Of a stretch of 64,000 nucleotides of DNA, positions 1 to 12,241 are shown piece by piece. The DNA is from Amphiura filiformis (Eukaryota > Echinodermata > Ophiuroidea > Amphilepidida > Amphiuridae). Every line of letters begins with the position of its first letter. Position 1 is the stretch's first letter. Location of the stretch: the NCBI RefSeq assembly GCF_039555335.1, contig NC_092636.1:54119706-54183705 (forward strand). The letters run 5' to 3'. The position numbers and the translations under genes are program-made. A model generated the notes under the pieces. The model was not told the DNA's origin. It did no database searches and worked only from the letters and a program-made list of their open reading frames with translations.

Positions 1-626
1 TTACCTTTAAGGTAATGAGATATATTAACATAAATTAAAATATTATTCATTAAACATATTAATATTCATAAAGGAAATGAATATTCATATTTCTTTATAA
101 TTTTATACCAGTATAAACTATAGAATAGAATTATAGGAGGATTTCGTGATCCAAGAATCCGCTTTTGGGGGCTTTTTATGACATTTTTCAGTAGATATCC
201 ATGAAAAAAGCTTATTCCCAAAAATTTCAGTTGATTCTAATTTTGCGTTTGCGAGTTGTTCATGATTATGTCATGTGTAGGGGCCTATTACCATGATTAC
301 ATTGCCCCATAGGCCACTGTTGTAATTTCGTTCTGGTATTCAAATTCAAATTTGACGATTATTTTTGCTTAAACAAATTAATCTGCAAGAATATTTTGGT
401 AGGCCTACATAAACATTATGTATATAGCCAGAGGTTTCCAGTGGTATAAAAATCAGAACTTTTTTTGAGAAAAGTGGGGGATGAGGATGTGGATCACGAA
501 ATGCCCTTTTAAGGGTTGGTGACTCAAAATGTTTGCTCGCTGCGCGCGTATTCTTTAACTTGACAATCAAAATGAGCAAACTGCCCGAATGAAATGTATT
601 TCATTTTGTACTCACTCAGCTCAGGT
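1..626. other. AT-rich non-coding stretch
   Basis: No gene, tandem array or clear element is seen. It contains the dispersed word aggcctac (for example at about 400). Confidence 0.5.
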
Positions 627-842
627 AGCACTGCATTGTGTGTGAATTTTACATCCGAACTAAGTGCTATTCTTTTTATGGGCATTTTAGTGTCTAAAAT
701 GGCCCAAAATGAGGGTTTTTCAATATTGCCGTCCATTTCTAATCGTCACCCCCATAGACTTTACATGTTGGCCTAAAATAAAAAGGCTCATAAAAATTTA
801 ATAGCACTTAGTTCGAATGTATATAAAATTCACACAAAATGC
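627..842. repeat. Hairpin (fold-back) element
   Basis: Inverted arms of about 45 bases: agcactgcattgtgtgtgaa near 627 pairs with the reverse complement of the stretch ending at 842 (cacacaaaatgct), both holding cgaactaagtgctatt. The arms and loop suggest a small non-autonomous DNA transposon. Confidence 0.6.
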
Positions 843-1137
843 TTTTTTAGTGATTACAAAGATAATTAAATAGGCCTACTTTTCATTCGGGGGCTATGTG
901 GAATTTTTTTAATGTATTACTTGTAGGGGCCTACAATGACATTTCACAATAAAATGTCCATTGGAAACAAAGGTGGGCGACGGGACCCGTAAACTATATG
1001 CAGGGTGGTAATAGTAGGCTACTGCAGTTCTACGGAAATCAGTGGCGTACTAGCGAAGATGCATTGGAACCATTGGCGTAGATTTCCAGTGGCGTAACCA
1101 GTGGGGTGGGGGGGGGCAAGCTGCCTGCCCCCCGGCA

Positions 1138-1345
1138 CAAAAAAAAACTGGGAAGAAGAGCAAAAAATTGGGAAGGAGGAAAAGGGGAGAAGGAGAGAAA
1201 AAGAGGGAAGAGAAAGGGGAAAGAAGAGAAAAAGAGGGAAGAAGAAAAAGAGGAGAGAAGAAAAGAAAAAAGAGGGAAGAAAAAAAGGGAAGGGAGAAGA
1301 GAAAGGGGGAAGAGAAAAGGGAAAGAAACAGGGAAGAAAATCTAT
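1138..1345. repeat. Homopurine (A/G) tract
   Basis: About 200 bases almost purely of A and G on the + strand (gggaagaagagaaaaag and variants). The tract sits between gtggcgtaaccagtggg (about 1090) and ggggctttgccactgg (about 1455), so it may be the inside of an old inverted-repeat element. The open frames over it are composition artefacts. Confidence 0.8.
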
Positions 1346-1519
1346 AGGGCCTACTACTTTCTTTGTGAAATTTGTACTCTGAAACACTGACTTTGGCTTC
1401 TAATATGCCAAAAACCAGGAGCTTCAGGGGGCTCCGCCCCCTTGACCCCCGCCGGGGCTTTGCCACTGGACCCCACCCGTTAAACGCTTCGCGGCAAGCC
1501 GGCCGCGCGCACATAGGGG

Positions 1520-2558
1520 AAGGTGGGGCATAACGGAACACTTAACTTCGAGGATGCTCTGTGACGTCACCATAAGTAATATGACTGTAAAAAGTATATG
1601 TTCAGTTGAAGTTTGTATTTACCTTTAATATACCATTAACCAATATAACTTGAATCTTACAATTTTTTATAAAAATGAAGAAATATTTTCAAAAAAATAA
1701 ATCCGTTTTGCCCCACTATCGGGGCAAAACGGAACCCCCCCCCCCATGGGGCAAAACGGCACCCTGGGTGTAAACTTATATCAGTAGTTCCATCGGTAGG
1801 CCCTAGGCCTAGTTATATGTAGGCCTATATTCAGTTACAATATTAAGTGGGCCTACCATCTCTGTGGAGTGAGTGGTTAACTTCTTATAGACCTAGTAGG
1901 CCTATAACATGTATGACCAATATTTGATTAGAAAGAAATATTAAGTAGGCCTACCCATCTCTGTGGAGTAAGTTAACTTTTAATCATTAATTCTATCTGT
2001 AGGCCTAGTTTAATATGCCTATGTTTCAGCGAAGTGTTTACCATGCTCGAGTAGGCCCCTAGATAACGCTTCATTTCCTTGAGTGAATACGTATTATGTC
2101 CAATTGGGGCAAAACGGAACCCATCTGTGGGGCAAAACGCCCGGGGCAAAACGGAACCCTGTTCCGTTATGCCCCACACTAGGGGTTCCGTTTTGCCCCA
2201 TACCTGATTTTTTAGGAATAGGTTGCATGCATAATATATTGTAGCATATAGGGCATGCAGTTCATACAGCTCAAAGCTAGTACCTTAGTGTTTACAATAT
2301 ACACAATTATTTGGGAATCCGATATTAATGAAGTAAAATTTCCGCGCATGAAACATCTACATATCTTACGTCAGACAGGTTGTAATTTTTTGACTCGATC
2401 TTGCTCGGATGTCAGTAGATTGTTTCAGATCAAATTTTTGTTGTAAATCTGTGTGGCCATACTTGTGTTCCTCAATATAATTTGCATAGACGGCAGTATT
2501 GCCAAGGCCTATTTTTCCGTTGGGTCCGTTTTGCCCCGGGGCCGTTATGCCCCACCTT
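1520..2558. mobile_element. Non-autonomous inverted-repeat element with ggggcaaaacgg motifs
   Basis: Ends aaggtggggcataacgg (1520) and ccgttatgccccacctt (to 2558) are perfect inverted repeats of 17 bases. The inside holds several further copies of ggggcaaaacggaac in both directions (about 1700-1760, 2100-2200, 2520). There is no transposase frame. The sequence acata occurs near both edges, but a target duplication is not certain. Confidence 0.65.
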
Positions 2559-2980
2559 ACATACTACAACTTCGGATCAGAAATTGGGAAATTTTTCAAT
2601 CTTGCCCCCCCCCCCGGAAGGTCAGGTCTGGTTACGCCCCTGTAGATTTCCTTTTGGGGTGGGGTTAAAAATTTTGAAGTATAGTAAATTCAACAGAATA
2701 AGGTTATGGTATACAAATGCATGCGAAGCGCGTGAAAAATGTTGCCATAGCTAAACATTAGGCTAAGTTAGAAACCCACATTCAGGTGTCAACAACATGC
2801 ATGGGGGATGATTGTATGGACATAATCCCACTTATCAAACTATTCATGAGGTATTCATACAAAACACCCCCCATCTATCATGCTCATCCCCCTACATTTT
2901 AATAACCAAGAGGAAGAAGTACCGGGGTACATGGATTAATTTGTCATTACATTATTACGACTATATTTTCACCCGCGCTG

Positions 2981-4105
2981 CAGTGGCGTAGATTTCTTTT
3001 TGACATTGGGGGGGGGGTGGAGTTGGAAAAAAATCTTGAAGTATAGTGAATCCAGCACCTTTTGGCGACAGAATAAGTTTATGTTACAAATGCGGCAAAA
3101 ATTTGCTATTTTGAAGCTGAACTGATGAAATATGGTGCAAAAGTGGAATAAATGCGCGCGAAAATTTGCATAGGTATAGGTGCAGGTAATATGGGACAGC
3201 AGGTAATATGGGACACCTGTTTTCATTTCAACAAAAAGTAGCTTAGATTAGGTAAACACTTTAAGTTGATTTGTTAAGTGTTTAGAGACATCAATTGTGC
3301 TTCTAGAAATACAGTTTTGGAGTCTGTGTATCAAACTCTTGGAAATCAATGCCAAAAGAGTGAAATTGCCCAAAAATTATGTCGTTTTTTTGGACTGATA
3401 TACAATCAATGACGGCACATTTTATGATTGTGTATCCAAGTGCTCTGGTACTGAGGGTGCATTTGTCACTTTTTATGAGCTTTAGGTGATGGGTTAAGCT
3501 TATCAGCAGGTAAAATTCCACTGACAAGTGGCACTTTCCTTTTTATAAATGATTATTTTCTCTGATTTTCAACTGAATGGGTGCAGGTAATATGGGACAC
3601 ATAGGACATTGTATGCATTGTCAATGCGAAAAGCAAAACTATTTAGAAAATTGAATTTTCTTGTAGAAATTTGCATTTAACATTCAAAATCATGTAACAA
3701 AAATGTTTTTAGAACAAAGTGATTTTCTGAACTTTTGATTTTCACCATAGAGATAACACAGTCTCCCATATTACCTGCACATGCAGGTAATATGGGACAC
3801 TTGACGATGACGTCATTTTGACGTCATAGCGTCCAAACAAACATAAAAACAAGGTAACATTGCCTGTTTTATTAATCTTAAAGGACAGGTTGTTCATCAT
3901 AACAATCTCTTGTGGGCATATCTTCTTTAGTTTTTATGCAAATAAGCTAAACGTCCTTAATGGTCCCATATTCCCTGCAGGTACCCTAGGTTAATTTGGT
4001 CAGAAACCTATATTCAGGCGTCAATATTGGGGGATGATTGTATGGGGCATTCCCCTGGCAAAATATTGGGGGGATAAATCCCCCACCCCCGGATCTACGC
4101 CTATG
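2981..4105. mobile_element. hAT-type element with an element nested inside
   Basis: Ends cagtggcgtagat and atctacgcctatg are inverted repeats, flanked by a perfect 8-bp direct repeat ccgcgctg (2973-2980 and 4106-4113), the target duplication typical of hAT transposons. Most of its length is a second element at 3182-3978. No transposase is seen. Related sequence occurs at about 2640-2860 and from 47,468. Confidence 0.72.
3182..3978. mobile_element. Nested inverted-repeat element (gcaggtaatatgggac)
   Basis: Starts gcaggtaatatgggac and ends gtcccatattccctgc. The same motif recurs inside at about 3200, 3583 and head-to-head at 3765-3800. It interrupts the hAT-type element at 2981-4105. The target duplication is unclear (taggt lies near both edges). 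Confidence 0.6.
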
Positions 4106-4113
4106 CCGCGCTG

Positions 4114-5059
4114 GTACAAACACAACCTAACAAGGAATAAAAGGTAATAACCGGTGCTGCGCGATGATCCCGTTGCCATGAAAAACCAGTGGTTCATCAC
4201 GTTTTGACCGTGACAGAGTCGTAGTATACTATGATATCATGGTGATAGTACTTATATACACTCGGTGTGCATTGAGGTTAATTTGCATGTTGGTATTTTC
4301 GTATTTGCATAATGTTAGGAGAAAATAACCCGTTCATTTGATGAAGGTATCCAAGGCTGTATTTAACAGATTGGTACTGGCGTCTGCTCCGGATTGATAC
4401 TTCCATGGGATCTGTGTTTAGGGCTTTATATAGGGGGGCTCTCATTTTCTTCGGAAAGGGGATGGGTCCCAATTATACGGAGGGGGGGCGGGGAGGTTTT
4501 AAAGAAAAACAAATTGATGACCAAAATATAGAGAGTCACAAATGTCACAGATAGTGTGTTTAATTTATTCAAAAAGACTGATTTCAATAAAATTTTAGCG
4601 TAGGTGTAAGTAGGTGTATCGGTGAGGGGGGGGGGTCGCAATTTCATTGACGCTCACTTTTTGTAAATTTGGATCCCCACATCCAAAGAAAATTCTAGCC
4701 ATAGGTGGTATAATATTTAGGCCTACTTTCGTTTGTTTGTTTAAATGGTCGTTCCGTGCGAGACACGCTTGGGTCTTGATATGACCAAGCTCAAACAAAA
4801 TGTTGAAGCCAGGCAAAAGAGCATTGGCCTACAGAAAAATAGGAGGCACGTGTGTTTTGGGCATCTTGCAATACATAAAAGGCACAGAAAAACAATAGGA
4901 AAACGGTGGCAAATAGTATGCACAATTTCCTGCTCGCTGTTGTCACGTTTTTAGACAATATTTCAGTGTTTTTTAAACTATGCCACAGAATTAAGCCTAT
5001 GCGGTTTCCAAATTCCAAAATGATCTGGCCTGTCATTGTGTGTCGTAATGGATGGGGGC
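4114..5059. other. Intergenic stretch, nothing recognised
   Basis: No conserved protein pattern on either strand. The short open frames overlap each other on opposite strands and match nothing I know. Confidence 0.45.
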
Positions 5060-6060
5060 ATTTTAAAGGTACGCGGCCCTACATGGGTTTCAGGGGGTTG
5101 GTTTGGAGTTTAAAGGGTACATGTTGGAGTTTCGTAGATGTCATGGGGTTTAAGGGCATGTGTTGTGGTTTACAGCTACAGGTACATGTTGGGGATTTAG
5201 GGCAGGGCCTTCATATTGGGGTTTAAGGTTAGGCCTACAGGTTGGGTTTGGGTTTTAAAGGCAAGCCTGACTTTAGGTTAGAGTTTTAAAGGTACATAGG
5301 CCTATGTTGGGGTTAGGCCTACGTATAGGTCTACAGTTTGGGGACAAGGGCCTACATGTTGGGGTTTAGGGAAGGGTAGGCCTACAGGTTGGGTTTGGGT
5401 TTAAAGGGCAGGTCTGACTTGTGGGAGTTTTTAAGGTACACGTACATGTTGGGGTTTAAGGGTAAATGTTGGGCTTTAAGGGTATGCCTACGTTTGGGGG
5501 TTAAGGGTACGTGTCGGTGTTTAAGGGTACATGCGGTTGGGCTTTAAGGGTACATGTTTGTATGTTGGGTTTCAGGGACTGGTTGGGGTTCAAGGCAGTT
5601 CAGGTTGGGTTTAAGGATAGGCCTTGGCCTACGTGTTGGGGTTTAAAGGTGCAGTTTGGGGAATAATGGTACCTACGTGTTGGGGTTTAAGGGTAGGCCT
5701 ACAGGTTGGGTTTGGGTTTAAAGGGTAGGTCTGACTTGTTGGACATATAGGTACATATAGTTTGGGGACCAGGGCCTATACATGTTGGGGGTTAAGGAAG
5801 GGTACAGGTATAGGTTGGGTTTGGGTTTAAAGGTTAGGGCTAACTTGTTGGGAATTTCAAAGGTATATGTTTGGGTTTAAGGGTAAGTGTTGGGGTTTAA
5901 GGTTAGTCCTGCGTTTGGAGGTTAAGGGTACGTGTTAGGGTTTAAGGGTACAAGTAGTTAGGCTTTAAGGGTACGTGTTTGTTGGGTTTAAGGGTACTGT
6001 TTGGGGTTTAAGGTAATTCAGTTTGGGTTTTTAGGGTACGGATTCTAGGTTTAATGGCAT
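5060..6060. repeat. Degenerate gggtttaagggtac minisatellite
   Basis: About 1 kb of irregular G/T-rich repeats built on ttggggtttaagggtacatg, mixed with aggcctacaggttggg. Units vary from about 20 to 45 bases and are strongly strand-asymmetric. This resembles a diverged telomere-like array, but is not the exact ttaggg repeat. Confidence 0.75.
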
Positions 6061-6370
6061 GTTGGGGATGGGCTGGGTTTTCATTTGTATCCATCAATTT
6101 TGTTTGTGGTAGTCATAGTACTTCCATTGGCCTCCAAACACCCATTATTGATCTGATATATTGCTTCCTTCTTGAATGCCTGTCTTTAACAAGTTTGGAT
6201 GGTCACTTTCTCTTTGAATTTCAATTAACAATACATTCCACATTTATTTATGAAATGTTTGTAATTTAAACCAAAATTCATGACTTTTCAAGGCAGTACA
6301 GGACACTCATTATGAAAGTACAAGCCTTACGAAACTACAATGCTGAAAGTGGTTTTGGAATAACATAATT

Positions 6371-6624
6371 TGTGACACGATCTGCTCCATGGGGGCCAAA
6401 GGAGGCATTTGTGAAAATTGAGTTACTCTAATTATTACATTGTAGTATCATTAGGCTATCATATACTGAAAACATCCAAGGGTCTAGCATACTTGGTTCT
6501 AAAGTTATGAGGTTTTGTGATGTGTATTTTCTTATGTATTTTATTGTTTTTTACTCCATATTTTTGCTTTTATCTCAATTTCAAATTTGCCGACTTTGGC
6601 CCCCATGGACCAGATCATGTCACA
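6371..6624. mobile_element. Small inverted-repeat element (MITE)
   Basis: Arms of about 30 bases: tgtgacacgatctgctccat at the left and atggaccagatcatgtcaca at the right, both next to gggggccaaa or its complement. No coding content; length about 254 bases. Confidence 0.6.
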
Positions 6625-7239
6625 TTTTGATTTAGCAAACACATAACACATTTTATGATTTAGAATTAATTATTTGTGAAGATTTCATGATAGTGACCCA
6701 ATAGTGATGTCAAAAATAGACATATCACATCCAGTCTCCTCCTGAACTTTTCCATGATTTTTGTGCCTTTTTCAACAACAAAAATGTCATGAATTTTGCC
6801 GACATATTGCAACACTGGTGAATATATTTATAACCCTGATGATAGTCATGATACCTGGTAAGAGACAGTAAAACATGCAATAATTACACTGGCTAATGTT
6901 TAATTTCTCTCTTGAACTGTTTATTATTATAGCATCATAATAGAACACTTAAAATTGAAATACTAAAAGTTACGTAATTTCTCGTTTACATACAATAATA
7001 GCAATCATGTACTTGTGCAATTATTAGAACCACTCAACCATCTGTTTTTATGCATGTCACAATATACATACACATGCAATTTACTAACAATATTTTTCTT
7101 TGTTCCCATCAATCAAATTTGGTTTGGTACACAAACTCAGTCAAGTAATAGATAACTTTATTTTTCTATAAATGATATTTAATGTAACTGGTATGTTTTC
7201 AATTGACTATGATTTATATTTTCATTTAATTTATTATAT
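6625..7239. other. Intergenic stretch, nothing recognised
   Basis: AT-rich, with no array, inverted ends or gene seen. Confidence 0.4.
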
Positions 7240-7243
7240 TTAA

Positions 7244-8030
7244 AGGGACTGTGCATTCTCAGAAATGCATAATGGGCTAGTATTCCAGTTGAAATCCACA
7301 GGGGAGTATGTTTTTCAAATGTAACTGGTCAGGGTTTATCATTTTGAAACCCATACTCCCCTCTGTATTATGGCTTTACCTATATCTTCCACAGCTGGAG
7401 TGAGTATTTCAAATGAAGTTACCCAATGGTTTATTCTATTCAAAACTCATACTCCCTCTTTGAAAGACTTTAGCTAAATCTTCCACAGGGGTGGTGTGGA
7501 TTTTAAATGGAATGGCCCAAAAGTTACTAATCCAAGATAAAAGTATACATTTTTGGAAAGGAAATTATCTAAATATAAATACAAATTTGGGGTGAAAAGA
7601 ACAATTTTGAAGAAAATAAGAAAAAACCTCATGATTTTGCCTAAAATTGTTTGGAACACACTATAGGAAGGAAAAATCCAAAATTTGGATTTAGTGTTTT
7701 TTTTGTAACCTAGACTCGCGCTTAGGCCTTATTTTGTATTATTGACCAAATAAGACGAAAATTCAAAAATTCAAAAATTCAAAAATAAGACTAATATCCA
7801 AATCATGAAAAACCGTTCCATGAATGGAGTGTCTAATTACAAAAAAAAACATGAAATCCAAATTTGGGTACAGTGTGTTCCAAATAATTTAAGGCAAAAC
7901 AATGTGCTTTTTTTAAATATAAAAAAAAAAATACTTTTTGCATAACAAAAATATATACTTGCATTAAATTTTGTTTAATTTAAAGTTACAGCACTTTTAA
8001 TTAATGCATTTCTGAGAATACACAGTCCCC
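7244..8030. mobile_element. piggyBac-type non-autonomous element with TTAA target site
   Basis: TTAA at 7240-7243 and 8031-8034 flanks inverted ends agggactgtgcattctcaga and tctgagaatacacagtcccc. This TTAA plus inverted-end arrangement is that of piggyBac-like elements. The inside repeats accatactcccctctg-like segments. Part of a related element occurs at 61122-61245. No transposase frame. Confidence 0.7.
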
Positions 8031-8594
8031 TTAATATGACACTTTGAATAAAACTCACTTTTAATCATATATGGCAGATTTATCCAAGATTCTCACTCTG
8101 ACTTGATGCTCATTCATTTGAAACAAAAAATGTTGGGGGGAGGGGGGCTCAAATTAAATTTTAACAGGGTGTGCTGATGGCAATCTGAAACCCCTACCCA
8201 TCTTAAGGGATTTTTTTTACCTAAAAACTGCTGATTTGACAATTTTTTTTAAATCAGGTCATATTGTAACATTTGCTGAGGAGAACAACCTCATGTTTTT
8301 CAAAACTTAACACACAATGTTCACAATACTCTCCATACAAGGCGTGCAGGACCGACACCAGTCACATTTGAAGGAGTGGCTCACATTGGCGGCTTATGTG
8401 CTGGTATTATACAGTGATTTTCTTTTTATTGCATCATTTGCTCAGGCCAAATTTAAAAGAGGACATATCTGACAGTGAAAACTAACATTTTGTGGAAAAG
8501 AAGTTAAATTCTATCTCTAATGGAAATGTTATAATGTTGCAATGTGGGTAGCTGTAAGGGCTAGCTAGAAACACATTACATTTAACTTTTTGCT

Positions 8595-8690
8595 AATTTC
8601 AATCTGCATAATTTTCAATTATGACTAATTTTTTGGACAAGTCAAAATCAGCTCTAATTAATTATGCAGATTGAAATTTGCAAAACTTTT
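8595..8690. repeat. Short inverted repeat
   Basis: ttgctaatttcaatctgcat pairs with atgcagattgaaatttgcaa about 70 bases later, forming a stem with an AT-rich loop. The rest of 8035-8730 shows nothing recognisable. Confidence 0.5.
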
Positions 8691-8732
8691 AAAGAAGTTC
8701 CTTACTGTTACCTAGCAAATTAAATTAATATA

Positions 8733-9997
8733 CAGGGTGTTCCAGAAAAAGATTACAAGGTGAATGAATTTTGACTTAAGCTGACAAATAAGCATCCCAA
8801 TCCAAAACATAAAAAACAGCATGTAGCCCCTCTTATTCTGCATCTTACACACTTGAATGGGTTGACTGATTGCAAAGATATGAGCGATTACATAACATAC
8901 ATCTTAATTCATTTCATTAAGTTTGAAAGAAAGATCATTCAACACAATGCACACTAATGCTTATCAATTGACTTTGTGTTTTGTTTGGTGAAATTCTTTT
9001 TATTCTTCTTACACAATCTGTGTTTTGCTAAACATGTAATAAACTTTTGTTAAAATGTGAAAATACTGTGTGATATTAAAGCTTGAATCTAAAATGGTGC
9101 TTGGTACTTGTAAATATATTTTTTCGTTAATATTAATATAATTATTGCATAAAGAATTATTGTATAAAGAATTCCAGCTGAAAAAAAAAGTTTTCTCACA
9201 CAATAATTAATGTTTTGGAATTTTCCAAGAAATGGCTATGTAAAATGTAAATCTTTTAAAATTTGAACATAATGTTGCATGGTATCAAAAATTACACGTA
9301 AAGATGTACAAGCACTTGATCATTGTCATTCTTGGCTCACATGTTCTTTGGAAAGTTGCAATATAACATATTGCACAACACAAAGAATTAAAGCTGGAAA
9401 GCTTGCAAAAATCAAAGTTTTCTTGGACAAAATGTTGCTTCAAATATTGCCATGAATGCAAAGTTTTAACTTAAAAAATTAAAACATTAAACATAATATA
9501 GCACAGTATAAAAATTAGAAGCTCTAAGCTTAATCATGTATTTCTTGGGTTTTTGAAAGTTTAACATATTGCGTAAAGAATTAAATCTGTTAATTGTATA
9601 GCTATCCAATTTCTGCAATCCATGTTAAGTTTCTTACAATTCAGGCACTGTGTATCAAAGTAAAGGCAGATCAAATGTTATATTCACTCACGTTTTTCAC
9701 CTTCAGTGCAAGCATGATTAACATAATACCATCGTATAAAATAGATCAGAGGACTGAATTGAATGAGATACACAAACTTTACGAAGGGGTGAGCAAGTGT
9801 GACAAAAGTGCCTGTTAATCAAACTTGGAATGAGTTGTTGATGTGTGCATTGTGTGATCAATCACTCATTTCTTTGCATCCAGCCAACCGAATTAAAATA
9901 GAATTTGTGTATATAATGTGCACAATGAGCTACCCACTGCTTTTAAAATATTTTGATGATATTGTCTATTTCTGGAGATGTTTTCTGGGACACCCTG
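8733..9997. mobile_element. Tc1/mariner-type relic with TA target site
   Basis: Ends cagggtgttccagaaaaa and ttttctgggacaccctg are inverted repeats with TA on each side (8731-8732, 9998-9999). Its 1,265 bases are close to the size of a full mariner element, but no DDE transposase pattern can be read in any frame, so it is non-autonomous or long decayed. Confidence 0.65.
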
Positions 9998-10230
9998 TAC
10001 TGTGAGAATATAATTATAATAATTTGCATCCCTTTCAGTGTTTGACTTTGCTAATTCCAGCCTAATTGGAGTTAGCTGAAACTTATGAAAGTTCCATGTC
10101 TGAATTTCATTGCTGTGTTCATGAAAATTGATCAAGAAACCTTTACATTCAAACCAATTTTTTACCCAAATTATTTTTGGCAACAACAAAAACATTCTTC
10201 AGTAAAAATTTTTATTTTAAAAAAACTAGA

Positions 10231-10549
10231 TATACGCTGGCAAAGTTACGTAATTAATCGGATTAACTACCATAGCAATAGGTGCAAACAATTTTGAATA
10301 TACCGCGCTGCACTACAAGCAGGTTGCACTCATCACCTGTCGTCAATCATATAGTAGATTGAATACAATACCGCTCTTTTCAAAGAGACTAATCTTACAG
10401 GTGCAACTGATTAGCATTTCTTTGACATCTATGGTTCAATGCAGAGGTACCGCATGAACGTAGTAAGTGCAGCGCGATATAATCAAAAATTGTTTGTACC
10501 TATTGCTATGGTAGTTAATCCGATTATTACGTAACTTTCCCAGCGTATA
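10231..10549. repeat. Fold-back element with ~80-base arms
   Basis: The left arm (tatacgctggcaaagttacg ...) and right arm (... cgtaactttcccagcgtata) are inverted copies for about 80 bases, including ctaccatagcaataggt and aataggattaac-like sequence. A related single arm occurs at about 31910-31980. Confidence 0.65.
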
Positions 10550-10554
10550 GATAT

Positions 10555-10740
10555 CTAGGACCATTTACTTTTTAAATTTTGATCAACTTCACCAAAAAAA
10601 AATGAAAATTGAGCGAAAAATCAGCCTTTTTTTTCATGTTTTTTTTTCCAGCAAAATTGAGCATTTTTCAACCAGTTTTGGTAAAAATTTCTCAAAGTTG
10701 GTCAAAATTTTAAAAATGAATAAAAATAGGTTTTTAACAA
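10555..10740. repeat. AT-rich repeat shared with 55720-55890
   Basis: The stretch with atcaacttcaccaaaaa and ctcaaagttggtcaaaattt closely matches the interior of the TTAA-flanked element at 55521-56136. It may be a fragment of that family. Confidence 0.5.
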
Positions 10741-10814
10741 GAGCACCAATGGTACTGTGGCTCTACGCTTCTTTGGTGGGAAAGCGATTGTTCTTGAAGT
10801 CGAATGCGCAACAG

Positions 10815-11880
10815 GTTGGTAGCTGACCCCTAGGTGACACCAGATGACCCTGAAATGACCTTCCAAAAATTTGACCCCAAATGTTGACTGTACCCACCAA
10901 GTTTCATGCCCATACGACAGTTTTTACTCATTTGACCTCAGATGACCCCTGCATGACCTCAGTTGACCTTGACCCACTAACCAATACAAACTTAATTGTT
11001 CTGCCTGGGGTCAAGATGCACCCACCAAGTTTGAGGAACATGGTACCCCACAAAATTTGGCTCCAAATGTTGACTGTACCCAGTCTCATGTCCATACGAC
11101 AGTTTTAGTAATTTGACCTCAGATAACCCCTGGTTGACCCCGGATAACCTGAAATAACCTTCCAAAAATTTAACTCCAAATGTTGACTGTACCCACCAAG
11201 TTTCATGCCCATACGACAGTTTTTAGTAATTTGACCTCAGATGACCCCTGGGTGACCTCGAATGACCCCGAAATGAGCATCCGAAAATTTAACTCTAAAT
11301 GTTGACTGTACCTACCAAGTTTCATGCCCATATGACAGTTTTTAGTAATTTGACCTCAGATAACCCCTGGATGACCTTGGATGACCTTGAATTGACCTTC
11401 CATAAATTTGACTCTAAATGTTGACTGTACCCAACAAGTTTCATGGCAATACGACAGTTTTAGCAATTTGACTTCAGATGACCCATGGGTGACCTTGAAT
11501 GACCCTGAAATGACCTGAAAATTTGACTCTAAATGTTGACTGTACCCACCAAGTTTCATGCCCATATACAAGTTTTTAGTGATTTGACCTCAGATGACCC
11601 TTTGGTGACCTCGGATGACCCTGAAATGACCTTCCGAAAATTTGCCTCTTAATGTTGACTGTACCCACTAACTTTCATGCCCATACAACAGTTTTTAGTA
11701 ATTTGACCTCAGATGACCCCTGGATGACCTTGGTTGACCCCGAAATGACTTTCCAAAAATTTGACTCTAAATGTTGACTGTACCCACCAAGTTTCATGCC
11801 CATATGACAGTTTTTAGTAATTTGACCTCAGATGACCCCTGGATGACCTCGGGTGACCTTGACCCACGAAACAATACACA
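10815..11880. repeat. Tandem array, ~120-bp unit, about nine copies
   Basis: Each unit reads roughly tgacctcagatgacccctgg ... gttgactgtacccaccaagt ... cccatacgacagtttttagt. Copies are 80-95% alike by eye. The unit holds several TGACCT/TGACCC words, often four bases apart. The last copy ends in a changed tail shared with the 10970-11050 unit (cttgttttgtctggggtcaa). Confidence 0.85.
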
Positions 11881-12241
11881 CTTGTTTTGTCTGGGGTCAA
11901 GATGCACCCACCCACCAAGTTTGAAGAATGTGTGGCCCCCCAGTCTCTGAGAAAATGGGTTTTCGCCTGTAATGCACAAATTATGCAGATTAAGTATTTC
12001 ATAACCATACTTTGTGCTCAAAATCGAATCAGGTCGAGACCCTCTAGTCATGCTACCCCCTATCACGTTACATCATCATAGCGCTAAGGGTTCTTATGGA
12101 TCCCCATATACAGCTCCACAAGGAGGATTTCTTCAGGTTTCCAACCATATTTGTAGAAGTGTTCCGTTGTTAATTAACAACTAAATGCGCATAATCTTTG
12201 CCAAAAAACTAACCAGGTGATCAGCAGGTGTGTATCGTTCC

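Noticed and set aside
1019-1541. Overlapping open frames of up to 163 codons on both strands
   Set aside because: They lie over the homopurine tract; the proteins are only Lys/Glu/Gly/Arg or Phe/Ser/Leu/Pro runs caused by composition.
4745-5226. Open frames of 69-106 codons near the gggttta array
   Set aside because: Overlapping frames on both strands, no family resemblance and no splice structure.
8733-9997. Possible intact mariner transposase gene
   Set aside because: Ends, TA site and length fit, but no DDE-type motif or long frame can be read on either strand.
10815-12081. Repeat-derived frames in the 120-bp array
   Set aside because: Frames follow the tandem unit on both strands and match no known protein.
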